DNA from: Ryuthela nishihirai
Taxonomy: Eukaryota > Arthropoda > Arachnida > Araneae > Heptathelidae
Direction: 5' to 3'
Assembly (NCBI GenBank): GCA_038380435.1
Contig: JAWZYU010000011.1
Coordinates: 86,962,501-87,026,500 of the forward strand
Length of the DNA stretch: 64,000 nt
Part shown: positions 1 through 11,470 of the stretch, piece after piece
How positions within the stretch are numbered: the first letter of the stretch is position 1
How the letters are laid out: the number at the start of each line of letters is the position of its first letter
Notes under the pieces: model-generated
What the model was told of the DNA's origin: nothing
The model's database searches: none
The model's input: the letters and a program-made list of their open reading frames with translations, nothing else
Made by a program: the position numbers and the translations under genes

Positions 1-149
1 TATAAGATATATATATATATAAAATTACAATCGTAAGTTTAATTTTTTAAAAATCAATATTTTTTTTGTACTAAAAACGTATACATATGTCATTGGTTCC
101 TCAATTTAGATTCTCCATACATGTACAAATGGCTTTGACACTGGAAGGG
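1..149 (+). mobile_element. Right end of a piggyBac-like non-autonomous element (family PBA), cut by the window edge
   Basis: The last part of this segment reads GACACTGGAAGGG followed by TTAA at 150-153. The same end, preceded by the same AT-rich sequence with a TTTTTTGTACTAAAA-like stretch, recurs at 36060-36169 and more weakly at 43330-43492. The full-length copy at 34033-36169 shows that this is the right terminus of a TTAA-flanked element. Only the end lies in the window, so its length here is unknown. No coding potential is visible. Confidence 0.7.
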
Positions 150-153
150 TTAA

Positions 154-275
154 TGTGCACAAGGTATGGCTCTCCAGCAGATGAGGCTACGGTTTAACAT
201 CCCATCCAACATATGGCAGCCTTTCCAGGACCATTGGTGTCCCTTTTACTGTGGGCAGGGTGGAGGTTAACTCCT
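154..275 (-). mobile_element. SINE-1 fragment, interrupted by the PBA element
   Basis: Read on the minus strand this matches the body of the tRNA-derived SINE seen complete at 62873-63240 (blocks such as GGGACACC-ATGG, CTTGGAAAGGCTGCCAT and ACCTTGTGCAC). Complete copies continue with a TTAA just after the GTGCAC block. Here the PBA element begins at exactly that TTAA (150-153), so PBA appears to have landed inside the SINE. Confidence 0.6.
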
Positions 276-357
276 ATGATAAGTGAAAAGATTTATTTAA
301 ACATTTCCATATACTAAAATAAGTTTAAGAAATGAAAGCTGAAACTATAATAATAAA

Positions 358-556
358 GTCCCATGACCTAGTGGTTAGCTTGCTTCGCTGCTGATGAAAG
401 GGACCTAGGTTTGAGTCCTGCATAAGACATGGATGTCTGTGTTATCTTTCTGCTGAGGTCTCGCCTTCCTAACTGACCTTCTCTATGATATAAACAGAAG
501 GCTCCTGTCATATCTCTGTGGCAAACAGCTGCTTGAAGAGATATTTATTACATTTA
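358..556 (+). mobile_element. SINE-2 copy (tRNA-derived)
   Basis: The head is tRNA-like, with an A-box-like block (CCTAGTGGTTAGC) and a B-box-like block (GGTTTGAGTCC). The body has TCTGCTGAGGTC and GGCAAACAGCTGCTTGA. It aligns along its whole length with the copy at 37011-37216, which has a proven target-site duplication. This copy is more diverged, and I could not find a clear duplication around it. Confidence 0.7.
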
Positions 557-847
557 AGATACATAGTACCTGCCCCAAACAGTGTTTAAGAAAAAATATT
601 GTTTCTGTCAGGCTTGTACACAATTTGACAATTATCTCCAGTGCCTACATAATGGGAATGCATTCCAGTTTCTGCAAATCCTCGTGTTAATAAGCACATA
701 TAGGAAGCTTTAGAACTTGCCATATGAGGGCAGTACTATTCCGCAGTAAGCTAACCTACACTAATGGTAAGTATATAGCGATCTGGTCAAAGTCATATGG
801 TAAAGAATTAAGACAGATGGCTAATCAAATACAATAAACTAGACTCT
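557..847. other. Non-coding stretch, no gene seen
   Basis: No credible open frame. The only notable point is a 24-bp block at 638-661 that recurs inverted at 6514-6537, within a region of weaker similarity of about 35 bp. It may be a remnant of an unclassified repeat. Confidence 0.5.
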
Positions 848-860
848 TAGAGATATAATG

Positions 861-1319
861 AGGTGGGGGTGGCTCAGTCGGTAGTGTGCTAGGCTTGTAA
901 TCTGCAGTTCCCAGGCTCAGTCTCAGCTGGGGCATGATTGAGATTTATCTCCGCAAAACTCCCCACCCTGCACACAGTCAGTAGGGGACACCAATGGGCT
1001 TGGAAAGGCCGCTGTCCTTTGGATGGGACGTCAAGCTTTGGCCCCGTATGCGGCAGAGCCATACCCTGTGCAGTTATTGAACATGGGTATGGCTCTCCCA
1101 CAATGTTCGTTAGTTGTGCATTCTCTGCAACCTTCATTAGGTGTGCATGTTAAAGAACATGTTGGATGGCCTTTACAGGAGACTACCATCTGTCTCCCAA
1201 CAGCTGTTCCAGTGGATCCCTCCCCCAACCTTCTCTGAGCCTTCAGGGTCCTTATGACCTGACCATTTATCCCATTATGTGCAAAAAAGTGCTGCTCACA
1301 GGTAAAACAACCAACCAAC
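861..1319 (+). mobile_element. SINE-1 copy with 13-bp target-site duplication
   Basis: The tRNA-like head has an A-box-like TGGCTCAGTCGGTAG and a degenerate B-box. The body has TAGGGGACACCAATGGGCTT and the 3' tail is ACAACCAACCAAC. It is flanked by TAGAGATATAATG at 848-860 and 1320-1332, the mark of LINE-driven insertion. It is about 90 bp longer than the copy at 62873-63240 because of extra sequence in the middle (around 1050-1150). The short frames in it are not genes. Confidence 0.85.
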
Positions 1320-1514
1320 TAGAGATATAATGGGAATAATCATTTCAATTCTCTATAATGAAGAATATGTTTAAAAATAATCATGTGACGATTGAAAATT
1401 ATTATCCATTAAAATCCAAAACTAAAGTGTTTACCCAATACTATAATTGACCGGTAATTCTTTAAAGAACAAATTTAATTTTTTTCCCAAAGCAATTCTT
1501 TACCTAATATAATA

Positions 1515-3045
1515 CACTGCTCACAAAAATTAGGGGATATTTCAAAATGAATATGAAGCGATAAAAAAAGAATCATTTGAATTGTTTTTATTAAACAAGA
1601 ACATCAGAAAAGCAAACGACAAGTCAAAGAAAGTTGTTCAATTATGCAAATGAGATGCAAACTCGATTGTCGTGATTGAGTAGCAAGTGACATATTGGTG
1701 GGGGTGAACAGAAGCATGTCAAACTGGATGAGAGTGGCACACATTGACTGTTCAGTAGGGTGTATGGTCACCCAAGACTGCCAAAAACACACTGACAGCG
1801 ATGGGACATGGACAGGATCAGAATGTCCAGCAGTTCTTGTGGGATCCTCTGCCACTCTTGCTCCAGGGCAACTTCCAGCTCAAGACGTTTTGTGGGAGGC
1901 ATTGGACAGTTTGCCAGATGTCTTCCCAGTGCATCCCAAGCATGTTCAATGGGATTCTGGTCTGGAGAACGTGAGGGCCAGTCCATGCGTTCGATTCCTG
2001 CCTCCTGAAGCATGTTGTTGACGAGATGCACACGGTGGGGCCTTGCATTATCGTCCATGAAAAGAAAGTTGTTTCCAACTGCTCCAGCATAGGGTACCAA
2101 TATAGGGTGAAGGACCTCATCTCGATATCTGACAGCAGTCAGTGATCCGTTTCTGATAATGTGGAGGTCGGTATGACCACCAATGCTGATGCCAGCCCAC
2201 ACCATGATTCCACCACCACCAAAGGAGTCCCTTTCTCGCATGAACCGTGGATTCTCCCGTGTTCCTCGTTCATGCCAGATCAGGACACAATGATTGTCAG
2301 GCTGCAGACTGAACCGTGACTCATCAGAGAAGAGGACAGTTGACCACTCATCACGGGTCCAATGACCATGCTCATCAGCCCACCTTCTACGGGTTCTACG
2401 GTGTTCAGCAGATAACAGAATGCATAGCATTGGTCGCCGGGCATGCAGTCCAGCACTATGGACCCGACTTCGTATGGTCTGGGTACATATCCGTCGTCTA
2501 GTGGCAGCAAGAAACTGTTCCTGCAGCTCTGTTGCATTGCTACGCCTGTTTCTTCTTGCCAATAAAGTCAAGTAGCGGTCATCTCTTGCTGTTGTGGCAG
2601 ATGGGCAACCCTGCCCTCATCTTCTTCGTACTGTGCCAGTCTCTTGAAAGCGATTCCACAGTCTGCTAATCACGCTTTGGGATGTTTCAAGTGCTGTTGC
2701 CACTGTCGTCTGTGTTTGACCAGCTTCAAGACGTCCTATGGCTCTCCAGGCTTCGCATTCGGGTAAATCGTGTTGCAGGGGCATTGCAAGGGCTGGGAAA
2801 TTGCAGGATGTGCACTTTCAAGATCAGGGAACGTGCAGATACTCCAGTACTTTCAGCCTTTTATATAGTGCATTTTCACCAATGACATCAAGTTGGTTTT
2901 GCATTTCATTTGCATAATCGAACAACTTTCTTTGACTTGTCATTTGCTTTTCTGATGTTCTTGTTTAATAAAAACAATTCAAATGCTTCCCTTTTTTATC
3001 GCTTCATATTCATTTTGAAATATTCCCTAATTTTTGTGAGCAGTG
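1515..3045 (-). mobile_element. Tc1-like DNA transposon, copy 1
   Basis: A 1531-bp element with terminal inverted repeats of about 147 bp (1515-1661 and 2899-3045), starting CACTGCTCACAAAAATTAGG. It is flanked by the TA duplication typical of the family (1513-1514 and 3046-3047). One transposase gene runs on the minus strand. A second copy in opposite orientation lies at 12534-14146. Confidence 0.93.
1768..2784 (-). pseudogene. Tc1-like transposase (DD34E type), one in-frame stop
   Basis: The gene encodes the cut-and-paste transposase of the surrounding element, about 338 codons, the usual length for Tc1. I chose the ATG at 2784 because it begins a helix-turn-helix region (MPLQHDLPE, then EAWRAIGRLEAGQ and SRLWNRFQETGTV), as in other Tc1 proteins. 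The catalytic triad is visible: FSDESRF, then MDDNARPH, then NPIEHAWDALGR. The frame is open from start to stop except for a TGA at codon 56 (2617-2619), in the linker between the DNA-binding and catalytic parts. Copy 2 carries a TGA at the matching place. The nonsense codon makes it very probably inactive. Confidence 0.9.
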
Positions 3046-3047
3046 TA

Positions 3048-4253
3048 TTTTTATTACTTTTGCAATAGAACTTATTGTTAAGGGAAATACATAAGCAGTA
3101 GATTTAAGAAATATCATTTTGTTATTAATACCCAATTTTTTTAATTCAGCATGAAGTGGAAAATTTGCTAAAATCATTAATGATTAAAAGTAATAGTTTT
3201 TAAATGCAATAGGCACAAAGTTTTTGCTGCAGCACAGAAGTAACTCTTTATATGTTAGTCTTTTTATTTCATTTACTACTCCCGAAGTACAGGGCCCCTC
3301 CTTTTTTTGCTTGTTTTAAAATAATGTTTTTTTTTATCACGTCAATCAACGTTTTTACATAAAGTAGTTCAGTTTTCATTAGTTTTCAGTTTAGAAGGAT
3401 AAAGGGGCTCTATTTAGAATATAGCTCTAAGGGTCCTATTTTAAATTTTGTTCCAGGGCACCTATTTAGAACTTGGCTCCAGGTCTCCCAATTGTTTAAT
3501 TCACCATGGTTCATACACGTATTTGTGCAGTTAAAAACGCTGACAAACTGTTATAAACTTCCACATTCCATTAATCATGTACAAGACTGGTTTAAGAAGA
3601 GTGGGGGGGGGGGGACAATAGTGTCCAGGTCCCAAGAAAGTGAGCGACATTTTTACTAATATGCCTAGCACTATTTTTTTAAACTAACATATTATTTGAA
3701 TTAGTGAAAAAAGTTAAATTGGTAACAACAATATTATGCTCTAAGAAAGCTATAGCATTATCTTTCCATATTATGTCAACAGGGAATCTAATGCTGAAGC
3801 TCTATAACATTTAAAATATGTGTTTAATTGAAAAATGTGATGAAGGTAAAGATTGTAGATTGGTACTTGTAGACCTGTCAGGTCTAGGTTCTTTTTGAGT
3901 AGCCCTTGTGTCAGTGTATGCAGAAAGGTACTTGTCTCTGCCTTGTCAGGATGTTGCTACTATTTAGGTGGCCGATAAACACACTCAGTTTTTGCATATA
4001 TGCACTTGGTGCATTTAATGAAAAACTGTGACTGAAGTTAAAGATAATCAAATTTATTTAAATCTCGATTTATCATTAATATTTGTTCAGTATTTAAAGA
4101 GTTATGGAAACTGGAAAATTTAATATTAAACTATTTTGTTTTATAAAAATTATTCATAATTTATCTAATATCGAAATAATCATTGTGAAAACTTTTAAAA
4201 TTTTTATTTTAATAAATGATTTGGAACAATTATTTAGGATTTATACCTATATA
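3048..4253. other. Non-coding AT-rich stretch
   Basis: No supported gene. It contains a run of 12 G at 3603-3614, followed by AT-rich sequence. The stretch at 3840-3990 has some SINE-like character but matches nothing clearly in the window. Confidence 0.4.
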
Positions 4254-4255
4254 AT

Positions 4256-5320
4256 TGCAATAAATGTTGAAAGTGTGTCCCGTGCATCTCTAGACATTTA
4301 GTGACACTCCAAATTGTGTTCTTGAAGACATCGTTCAGCACAGCACGGTCCACATTCCGAATGTGTTCTGCGATGGCCGTCTTCAAATCATCAATTGTAC
4401 AGGGATTATCTGAATACACAGAGTTATTCATCGCACCCCAGAGATAAAAATCAGGTGAGGAGAGATCTGGGGATCTTGGAGGTCAAATGTTTTTCAAAAT
4501 GATTTTGTCCCCAAACACGCCATGCAAGAGTGTGATAGACATATGTGATGTGTGGGCCATGGAAGATGAAATTAACAGGCCATTCTGTTGAAAGTAGGCC
4601 CTGTTAATTTCATCTTCTGGCAATTGCACAAAGAAAGGATAAAGAATATTGTCACAGTATCGTTGGGAGTTGACTGTCTCAGAGAAAAAAATGGGTCCAA
4701 CTATGCTCCTATGCGAAATTCCAGCTCAAACACCAATCTTCTGATCATGCAGTGGCAACTCATGTAACTCATGGGGATTGTGTGAGGACCAGAGACGTGA
4801 GTTTTGACTGTTTACGTACCCTGCCAAATAGAACTACGCCTCATCTGTGAAGAATGTGATGTCCAAAATGTCCTCTCCTTCCTGGTCAAGCAAGTATACA
4901 AACCACTTGCAGCATGCATTCCACTTACCACTGTCAGCAGGTTTTAATTCATGCACCAATGTGATTTTTTAAGGGTGTAGGCCTAGGCGTTTTTTTACAG
5001 CCATATGGGCCGTGCCATATGAAACACCAACCTGCTGTGACAATCTCCTGATGGACTTTTTCAGGCTTTGGAGCATGCAGTCTGTGATATTCAACACTTT
5101 CTCCTCTGTCAGTATTGATGGCCTTACCAGATCTGGGTGTGTCACACACAGAACCGGTTTCCTGAAATTTCTGAATCAACTGCCGCACTGCATTATGATG
5201 GGGCACCTTGGTTTCCGGAAAGTGTGCCTGGAATCATAGTTGAATATCTTGTATGTATTATCTGCCACACCAAAACATATGTTCCACAAGGAACATACAC
5301 TCCTCAACAGATAACACCAT
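4256..5320 (-). pseudogene. Mariner-like transposase remnant
   Basis: From an ATG at 5320 the minus strand reads a helix-turn-helix domain with stops at codons 21 and 29, then PHHNAVRQLIQKFQETGSV at about 5206-5150. The catalytic part can be followed as YFQQNG near 4590, GDKIILKNI, a stop where the family normally has Trp, then PRSPDLSSPDFYLWGAMNNS near 4440-4490 and a C-terminal tail to the left inverted repeat. The second catalytic Asp (usual QQDG) is Asn here, so it would be dead even without the stops. An 18-bp inverted duplication at 4562-4617 has overwritten the sequence just after that motif. Confidence 0.8.
4562..4617. repeat. 18-bp inverted repeat inside the transposase remnant
   Basis: GAAGATGAAATTAACAGG (4562-4579) is repeated as its reverse complement at 4600-4617 with a 20-base loop. 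The right arm encodes the family-like residues PEDEIN on the minus strand; the left arm lies where conserved sequence after the QQ(D/N)G motif is expected. Confidence 0.85.
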
Positions 5321-5404
5321 TGCCACAACTAATGCCATCACATGCCATCACATGTCCCTAAATGTCTCGAAATGCACTAGACACACTTTTAGTATTTATT
5401 GTAA

Positions 5405-7289
5405 TGAAACAAGCATTCCTCATCAAGTGCACAGAGATTTTTTGATCACCCTGTATAAGTTCATATGCAGGAGATTGAATAATTCTAATTTGTACATAAA
5501 ATATATCACAGATAATTTACAAACAATTTATAATCAAAATATAGTTAATAACAAGGTGAAAATAACTAAAAACCAAAAAAGGTACAAGTGCACTATCTTT
5601 CATTTTGTTTTATATCATTGGTTCAATATTTCCACTCTTAAAAGCTCTTTTAATAAAAATCAATCCAAAGTGAATGCACAGTATTTCCTGTTAAGATAGA
5701 CACCAAACATTAATTAATAGATTCTGATCTGAAAGAGTTCATTGTCCGATGCGTGGTGCAAAGGGTTAGCACGCTCTGGCATGAATCTAGAGAGATGCGG
5801 GCTCTTTTAATATTTGCTTTAAGTGAAATATCCTAGGTTCCATAATTCCTTAAATACTAGATGAATGCTGTTGAAAATTAAGATTTAAATAGATAAGATT
5901 ATGATTTTTAATTTATTTTCAGCAACCTTTTTCCATTAAATGAATATTTTGGAAGTTACAGAGCTTCGAAGGTAGATTCCCAATCATAGAATGCGGAAAG
6001 TCTCTAATATTTTGTTAGGGCAGTGTAACTCAGTTCCTGTATATTGTAAAGGTAGTCATCGTTTTGACCTAATGGGGATAACGTCCCTTGCCTACAATTC
6101 CTGCAATTCCAAAATATTATTTAAAAGTGATGTCTGATTTTTTTTCTAATTACTCATGTCAACGTTATGTTGCTGACATATTACTGTAGGCACCTGTCTT
6201 GCAAACCCAGTTTGGAAGAGATTCGATAGAAACTTAATTTTGTTTCATTAGTTTTGCTTCTGCAAAACGTCACACAATGCTGCATCATCATTCAAACTTA
6301 TAGTTAAAAGTGGCAGAATGTAGACACAACAGTAAATAAATCATACATGAACAGAACATGTATCAAACATAATCTAATTTTGAAACTAGTGGTAAATAGC
6401 ATAATAACCTATACTGTTATGAAGCAAGTAGCACGCAGAACAGCAAATCACCAGTGCCACAGTGGACAAAAATGTAATAGCGCTGCTGTCACTTCACATC
6501 TTGAAACCGGCAGGCATTCCCATTATGTAGGCACTGGTTTTCTCCATTCTTTGTCTTTAATGATGGAAAAGAGTGATTAATGTCTAATTCAAAAGCATTA
6601 AACCATTTTTTACCATATGCCATTTTAAAGTAACAGGTAGACTAGAACATATATCCACTTTATTTAGTGGTACTCAAATAACAACTTAACATCTTTTTAG
6701 ATGCAGCTGTTGTGAACTATGAGAAATCCTCTTGTCTGCAATGGGCTGATTGAATTGCAAACTTTTCTAGTTTCTCTGAATGAAAAAATGAAAACTTCCC
6801 TAAAGTTAAGGTATTTTCAGCCGCATTAAGATATTTACAATCATCTAGGTTTGATTGGCAGGCCTGACAAACATGACCATAAGTTGCAGGCCCTTAGTCT
6901 GATTCATTAAATAATAACTCAGAATTTTCTAAATAGTTATCTTAATCTTTCGGATCATTTTTTTTTTGCTCTTCTCCTGAGAAATGACTACTCTGGCATT
7001 TATATATAATATTTAATTCATTTATATAATATATAATTATATAAATATTAAGTTCATACTTATTTTAGTCAACAAAGACAGGATATATGACTTACATTTA
7101 TGAAATACTTCACAATGACCTCTTCAAAGTATACCTTTCTTCACATTGACATAGACTGTATCCAGGGTATGATTAAAGACAATCCATGGCAGTGAGCAAA
7201 GCATGATTCTGGATTCCACTCATCATGTCAAACATAAAACCCACCTTAAGGCCACATTCAGATAAAGCAGCAGTTATCTGTCATTCACT
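5405..7289. other. Long stretch without a supported gene
   Basis: AT-rich, with only low-complexity open frames. At 5749-5805 there is a degenerate tRNA-like head (GGGTTAGCACGCTCTGGC). The segment 5835-6010 is a diverged copy of 57565-57745, sharing CCATAA-TC-TTAAATACT and AAGTTACAGAGCTT. A 24-bp block at 6514-6537 matches 638-661 inverted. None of these can be classified. Confidence 0.45.
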
Positions 7290-7445
7290 TTTTCAGCCAG
7301 GAGCCCATCAATTCTGCTTTGCAAAAATCTCAAACTGTATTGACCCCCAGACTTAGACATAGTTTCCTCATTTTCCAAAACTCTAGTGAGACTTGCACTG
7401 CAACTTGTAAAACTAAGAGTAAGGCTTGGATATTAGAACTACAAT
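7290..7445 (+). mobile_element. Small fragment of the I/X-element-like LINE
   Basis: This segment, with CAGCCAGGAGCCCATCAAT followed by a block ending TTTCCTCATTTTCC, aligns with 24920-25060 of the large I-like LINE, the region just after its endonuclease. It is heavily mutated and both ends are lost. Confidence 0.6.
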
Positions 7446-7966
7446 ACACCCTTGGTTTCATGTGGGAACAAATTTACTCTAATATGCAGAGAAGAGTTAT
7501 ATTGTTATAAGTTCATACTGTAATTACCCAGAAGTTTAAATCTTATACATCATCTAGAAGTCTGAAAGCCTTGCAACACTAAAACGGATATTTGCAAGAC
7601 ACAGTATACTGGATGTCTCATAATGGCTTACAATACAAAGCCAAATGGACTAGCAGCAAAAGGTATGCAAATAGTTAAACAATTATTAATGAAATCAATA
7701 GATTCTAAAATTAGTTAAGAATTTGGACTCTTTAATAATTGTAATGCACCACTAGAAGATGATAAATCATCAGCTGTGAACATCTGATGTAACATAAAAT
7801 CAGAACAAAACTTCCATTGCTTAAAATGGAGAGAAATGCCAACATATCAAATATAAATAAAATTTATAGAAAATAGTTTAATATACACAATTGTATTGTA
7901 ATTAAGTTAAATGCTTCAGGAAGTCCTGATTGATAAAACTCACTATGTTAAGGGAAACAATTGTGC

Positions 7967-8069
7967 TATGGCAATAGTAGTAATATTACATAGTAAATAC
8001 TATATTATATATATTACTACTACTATTGCCATATATGATGGCTAAACCTTTACATAGTAAAGGTTTAGC
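7967..8069. repeat. Two adjacent hairpins
   Basis: The first runs 7967-8033: TATGGCAATAGTAGTAATAT against ATATTACTACTACTATTGCCATA, with an AT-rich loop and one extra triplet in an arm. The second is GCTAAACCTTTA / TAAAGGTTTAGC at 8041-8069 with a 5-base loop. They may be a foldback element remnant. Confidence 0.75.
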
Positions 8070-9374
8070 AGCTGATATATGATGTAAAGTTTGAAAATAG
8101 GCTATATTACTACAGTTTCAATTTTAGAGAGTTGCTAGCTCACTTGCATATATGGTAAACTCTTGTTAACTTAATGCTTAAGGGAAACAAAAAAACTTCG
8201 AGTTATCAAAAATTTTTTGATGATTGAATCTGTGCTAAAAATACACATAAGCACTTTAAAAACTAGATATAAAACTCACAATAGATTCCCACCTATTGGA
8301 ATGTTTTTGTTCCTACACTTGAGTAAGCCATTTTAGCAACTTGACTGGCCAACATCAAGAAATTATGCAGGCCACATTCTTTTTCCTTTATCACAATCTA
8401 ACTTTTTCAATATCATATCTTTGTTTTTTAAAATAGTTGGCATTTTTTGACAATATACTTTTCTTCTTTCCACTACTTTCAACAGCTGTGATCACTTTTG
8501 CTTTATACATAATGATGATGCATTCAACTTACACTTTGCTGCCATTGTAAAACAATTTAATCTGTACCAAGAGAAACCCGCTCTAAACTAAAAATAGCAC
8601 TTTCTATGCCAAATGGGAGGATTGTTTATCTGTCAGCCATGTGGGGATGGTGAAAGCAATGCGTAGATAATAAGAATCACTGTCCACCTGGCAAAAATTT
8701 CAGCAACTTACCATTACCTGTAACAAACTAAAATTTTATAGAAAAAAAAAGAAAAAACTTCTCAAAAAGATTTTTTGTTCAAATATTCTTCATAAAATTT
8801 TAAGGTATCAAGATGATGATGAAAAAAATGGTTCAAGTTAAGAGAGTGAAAATACAATAAATGTATTAGGATTCAGTTGAGAATTTAAAAAAAATTGTTT
8901 AACAGGAAATGGGAGATAGAGAAAGAGAGGAGTTGACAAGAGTTGGCTGTATATCACATACTTGAATAACTTCAGAAGTTTGACAAAATTTGAAGTTTCA
9001 TAGCAGAGGATTCTTGTTGCTATCCAGAATGCCAGTTTTTTTCCAGAACACATTGGTTAAGTCAACTATAATTGACAAATCTTATGTGGAAGCACTTCTA
9101 TCGCAGGTAGATAGATGATGGTTGTAGGAATCTCACTTCAGGATTAGTTGAGGTTCATAGTTCCACCATTTAATAATGATATTACCATTTTAAGTCATGA
9201 AGTATTCAAAAAGAATTAAATTTTAAGTCAACTAATGATGAGACATGCAAAAGGTTATACTGTGATGCATTTCACCCTTTTATCTGGCAAAGTTATGCTA
9301 GTGAAGAAGTAATTTATAAGATTATCCCTCTAACACTCCTGGGCATTAAGGTTAAGGTTACCAAGTGACAAGGA
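8070..9374. other. No gene seen
   Basis: AT-rich sequence with only short chance frames (for example 8838-9053 minus, rich in Leu and Phe). No repeat shared with the rest of the window was noticed. Confidence 0.5.
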
Positions 9375-10140
9375 ATGCTGATGATTTAGTCCTTTTGGCA
9401 AATGATGTTGATGAGATGAACTCTTTCATTCGAGCTGTTTATGAAACTGGTAGTAGAGTAGGTTTAGTTATAAACAGAGAGAAAACTAAAGTGATGAAAA
9501 TTGGTCAGGCAGGCTGTGTTTCAGTTAAGCTGAACGGTTGCAGTCTTGAACAGGTGTCACTGTTTAATTACCTTGGGAGCTATGTAACAGATAATGGTGA
9601 TGTGCGACATGAGATTAACAAATAGGGATTGCTGCTGGGACTTTTAAGAATCTATGGAGAGTGTGGAGAAATAGACATATACACCTAAAGACTAAAATTA
9701 AACTGTATAATAGTTTGATTCTTTCTAGGGTTAGTTATGGTAGTGAAACTTGGACACTTTGTAAACAAGATAACAGGAAACTAAATGCTTACGCAGTATC
9801 TTGGGTATTAGGTGGTTCAACTTTGCAAGTAATGATGAGGTTAGGCAAATGAGTCGGCAACCTCCTTTAAGCAGCATATTGTGCAGATAGAGACTCCGTT
9901 GGTTTGAACGTGTTGCCCATATGGATAATTATAGATTGACGAATAGGGTTATGAGCAGTGTGCCTAATGGCCTCAGAAAGAGGGGGAGACCTAGGATGCG
10001 ATGGGCAGACAATGTCAAACAGGATCTTGTTAGAATTGGTGTGCAGTGGCCAGATGCAGCAGATGTAGCTCAGGACAGATATGCTTGGAGATCTAAATTG
10101 AACTGTCTGGTTTGACCTCCGTAGCCCGTGGCTGCTTGAG
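9375..10140 (+). pseudogene. RTE LINE fragment: end of reverse transcriptase and C-terminus
   Basis: The fragment starts in the RT active site (ADDLVLLANDVDEMN, preceding Tyr lost) and continues through GLVINREKTKVMKIGQ, YLGSYVTD, SYGSETWTLCKQ and the C-terminal RKRGRPRMRWADNVKQDL. Two stops or shifts (about 9622 and 9790) break it. It ends at about 10140 with GAGGATGACGATGG, a remnant of the GAT-rich 3' tail seen in the better copy (45254-45272). It is a typical 5'-truncated LINE insertion. Confidence 0.88.
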
Positions 10141-10227
10141 GATGACGATGGTTGAACAAACTAAGGAGGAGCATTATCATAGAAAATTTTTGTTTAAATA
10201 GGTCTTGTACTCTAAAATGTGAAAATG

Positions 10228-10306
10228 GAAAATGCTGCTTATGCAGTGAGAGAACATCCAACATATGCAGTAATTTATGAAAGAACATGTCTGTTAAGTT
10301 TCATTA
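10228..10306 (+). CDS. Possible upstream exon (tentative)
   Basis: An open frame here reads EHPTYAVIYERTCLLSFI, which looks more protein-like than the surrounding AT-rich frames. A GTAATG donor at 10307 would leave phase 1, which fits the exon at 10432. The acceptor side is unclear (TTATGCAG at 10240-10247 is one option). The frame stays open beyond the donor to 10404, so this may be chance. I give it low weight. Confidence 0.2.
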
Positions 10307-10431
10307 GTAATGAAAAGGAAATGTCCTTATTTCAATTAACTGAACTTCCTTTTAAAGTTACTGTTATGCTGAATAACATGTTTCTAAATCTTATTCTTAT
10401 TGCTTAACCTTATAAAATTTTAATTATGCAG

Positions 10432-10492
10432 GCCAAGGAATAATAAAACTTCATGTACCTTGGAGCAAGGAGGACCAGTTTTATCATATCAG
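10432..10492 (+). CDS. Internal exon of an unidentified host gene (exon A)
   Basis: The sequence TTTTAATTATGCAG precedes it and GTAATAG follows, good acceptor and donor sites. The 61-bp exon is open in the frame giving QGIIKLHVPWSKEDQFYHI and ends with two bases (AG) of a split codon. Joined to the exon at 57822, that codon becomes Arg and the frame stays open, so the splice phases agree over 47.3 kb. The repeated KLHVP motif in both exons suggests a single beta-rich domain. It is not similar to any transposon protein I know. I cannot name the gene. A second open frame exists in this exon but leads to a stop in exon B. Confidence 0.55.
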
Positions 10493-11039
10493 GTAATAGG
10501 CACAAATTTTTTTTTTTTCCTCTAACTATTGTTAAACTCAGTTATATCTGAAAATAAGTGATGTAAAAATTGTCAAAATGCATCTAGAAATTATTATGCA
10601 TAAGTTTCGAAATTTTATTCTGTATAAAAGCATTATTACTTTTTATGCTGGTTACTCTCCACCAAATAATAAAATATATTAACAGAATAAAGAAGTTCTT
10701 ACAACTATAGATTATAAATTGTTGTGAATATTTAGGTTGTTTGAGAAGGATAATGGAGAGAACAATCTTACATATTGTAAAAGTAGATGCTGAAATACCC
10801 AAAAGTACTTCAGATAAATTATCTTTATACGGGGATACAGGGAATTAACATGGCCTCAAGGGAAACAACCTAGCTACCACCTTCCTTCATAAACAAGAAA
10901 TTTTAAGAATATAGTCATAGTAGATAATTATTTAAATAGATATGGAGTCAATAATAATGATATATGCCTCAATAGTACAGTAGTATCATTTTGACTTGCA
11001 GTGCATTGCAGCTGCCAGAGCCTGATTTCAAGTTGTGAT
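10493..11039. other. Intron-like sequence without recognisable elements
   Basis: AT-rich, no gene. It directly follows the exon A donor site. Confidence 0.5.
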
Positions 11040-11165
11040 ATGGCATGGTGATGTGTTTGTGTATATGTTTGCATGTTGGAGAAACTATGACAGGCCTGAT
11101 AGAGTTTTAAGTTATCTCTGTCCTTTATGTAGGGAAATACCTTCTTCCCTTTTTAACCAAATAAA
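11040..11165 (+). mobile_element. SINE-3-like repeat, copy 1
   Basis: It shares GTGTTTGTGTATATGTTTG, a GAGAAAC block, AGTTATCTCTGTCCTTTATG and GGGAAATACCT-CTT-CC with 50728-50860 and 58093-58222. The three copies differ a lot, and only the other two keep the head containing CCAGCAGGCATG. The class is inferred from size and dispersion only. Confidence 0.55.
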
Positions 11166-11470
11166 AAAAAAATTATGAAAAATAATGTTTTTATGGTAAT
11201 AGCAATGTGATGTATGCATGATAAAAAGGTCAAGCCCCTTTGGGAAGTATTGGTCCAGAGTTAGTCAGCTCCCTCTTATTACACCTGCTTGCAGATATAG
11301 TAGGAAAATATCTTCAATCTATATTATCTTTAAATACAAGCTAAATAGTTGAAGATAAAGCACATAGATTGGCACTGTTTAGAAGCACTTGATAAATACT
11401 CTTAGGCAATTTGAAAATAAACCTGTTGGCTATTATTATAAATACATATTGTGGCATGTGTAAAGTTTAA

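Larger units (their letters stand above)
4254..5404 (-). mobile_element. Decayed mariner-like (IS630/Tc1/mariner superfamily) element
   Basis: Two imperfect inverted repeats frame a broken transposase: 4256-4307 (AATAAATGTTGAAAGTGTGT...) and 5351-5402 on the other strand (AATAAATACTAAAAGTGTGT...). To the right, at about 5440-5455, comes TTTTTGATCACCCTGTATA, a motif I associate with the outer end of such elements. The matching left outer end is not evident. The element is clearly old. Confidence 0.7.

Noticed and set aside
5253..5699. A 148-codon open frame on the + strand
   Set aside because: It begins inside the mariner-like remnant on the wrong strand and continues into AT-rich sequence, with low-complexity composition and no motif.
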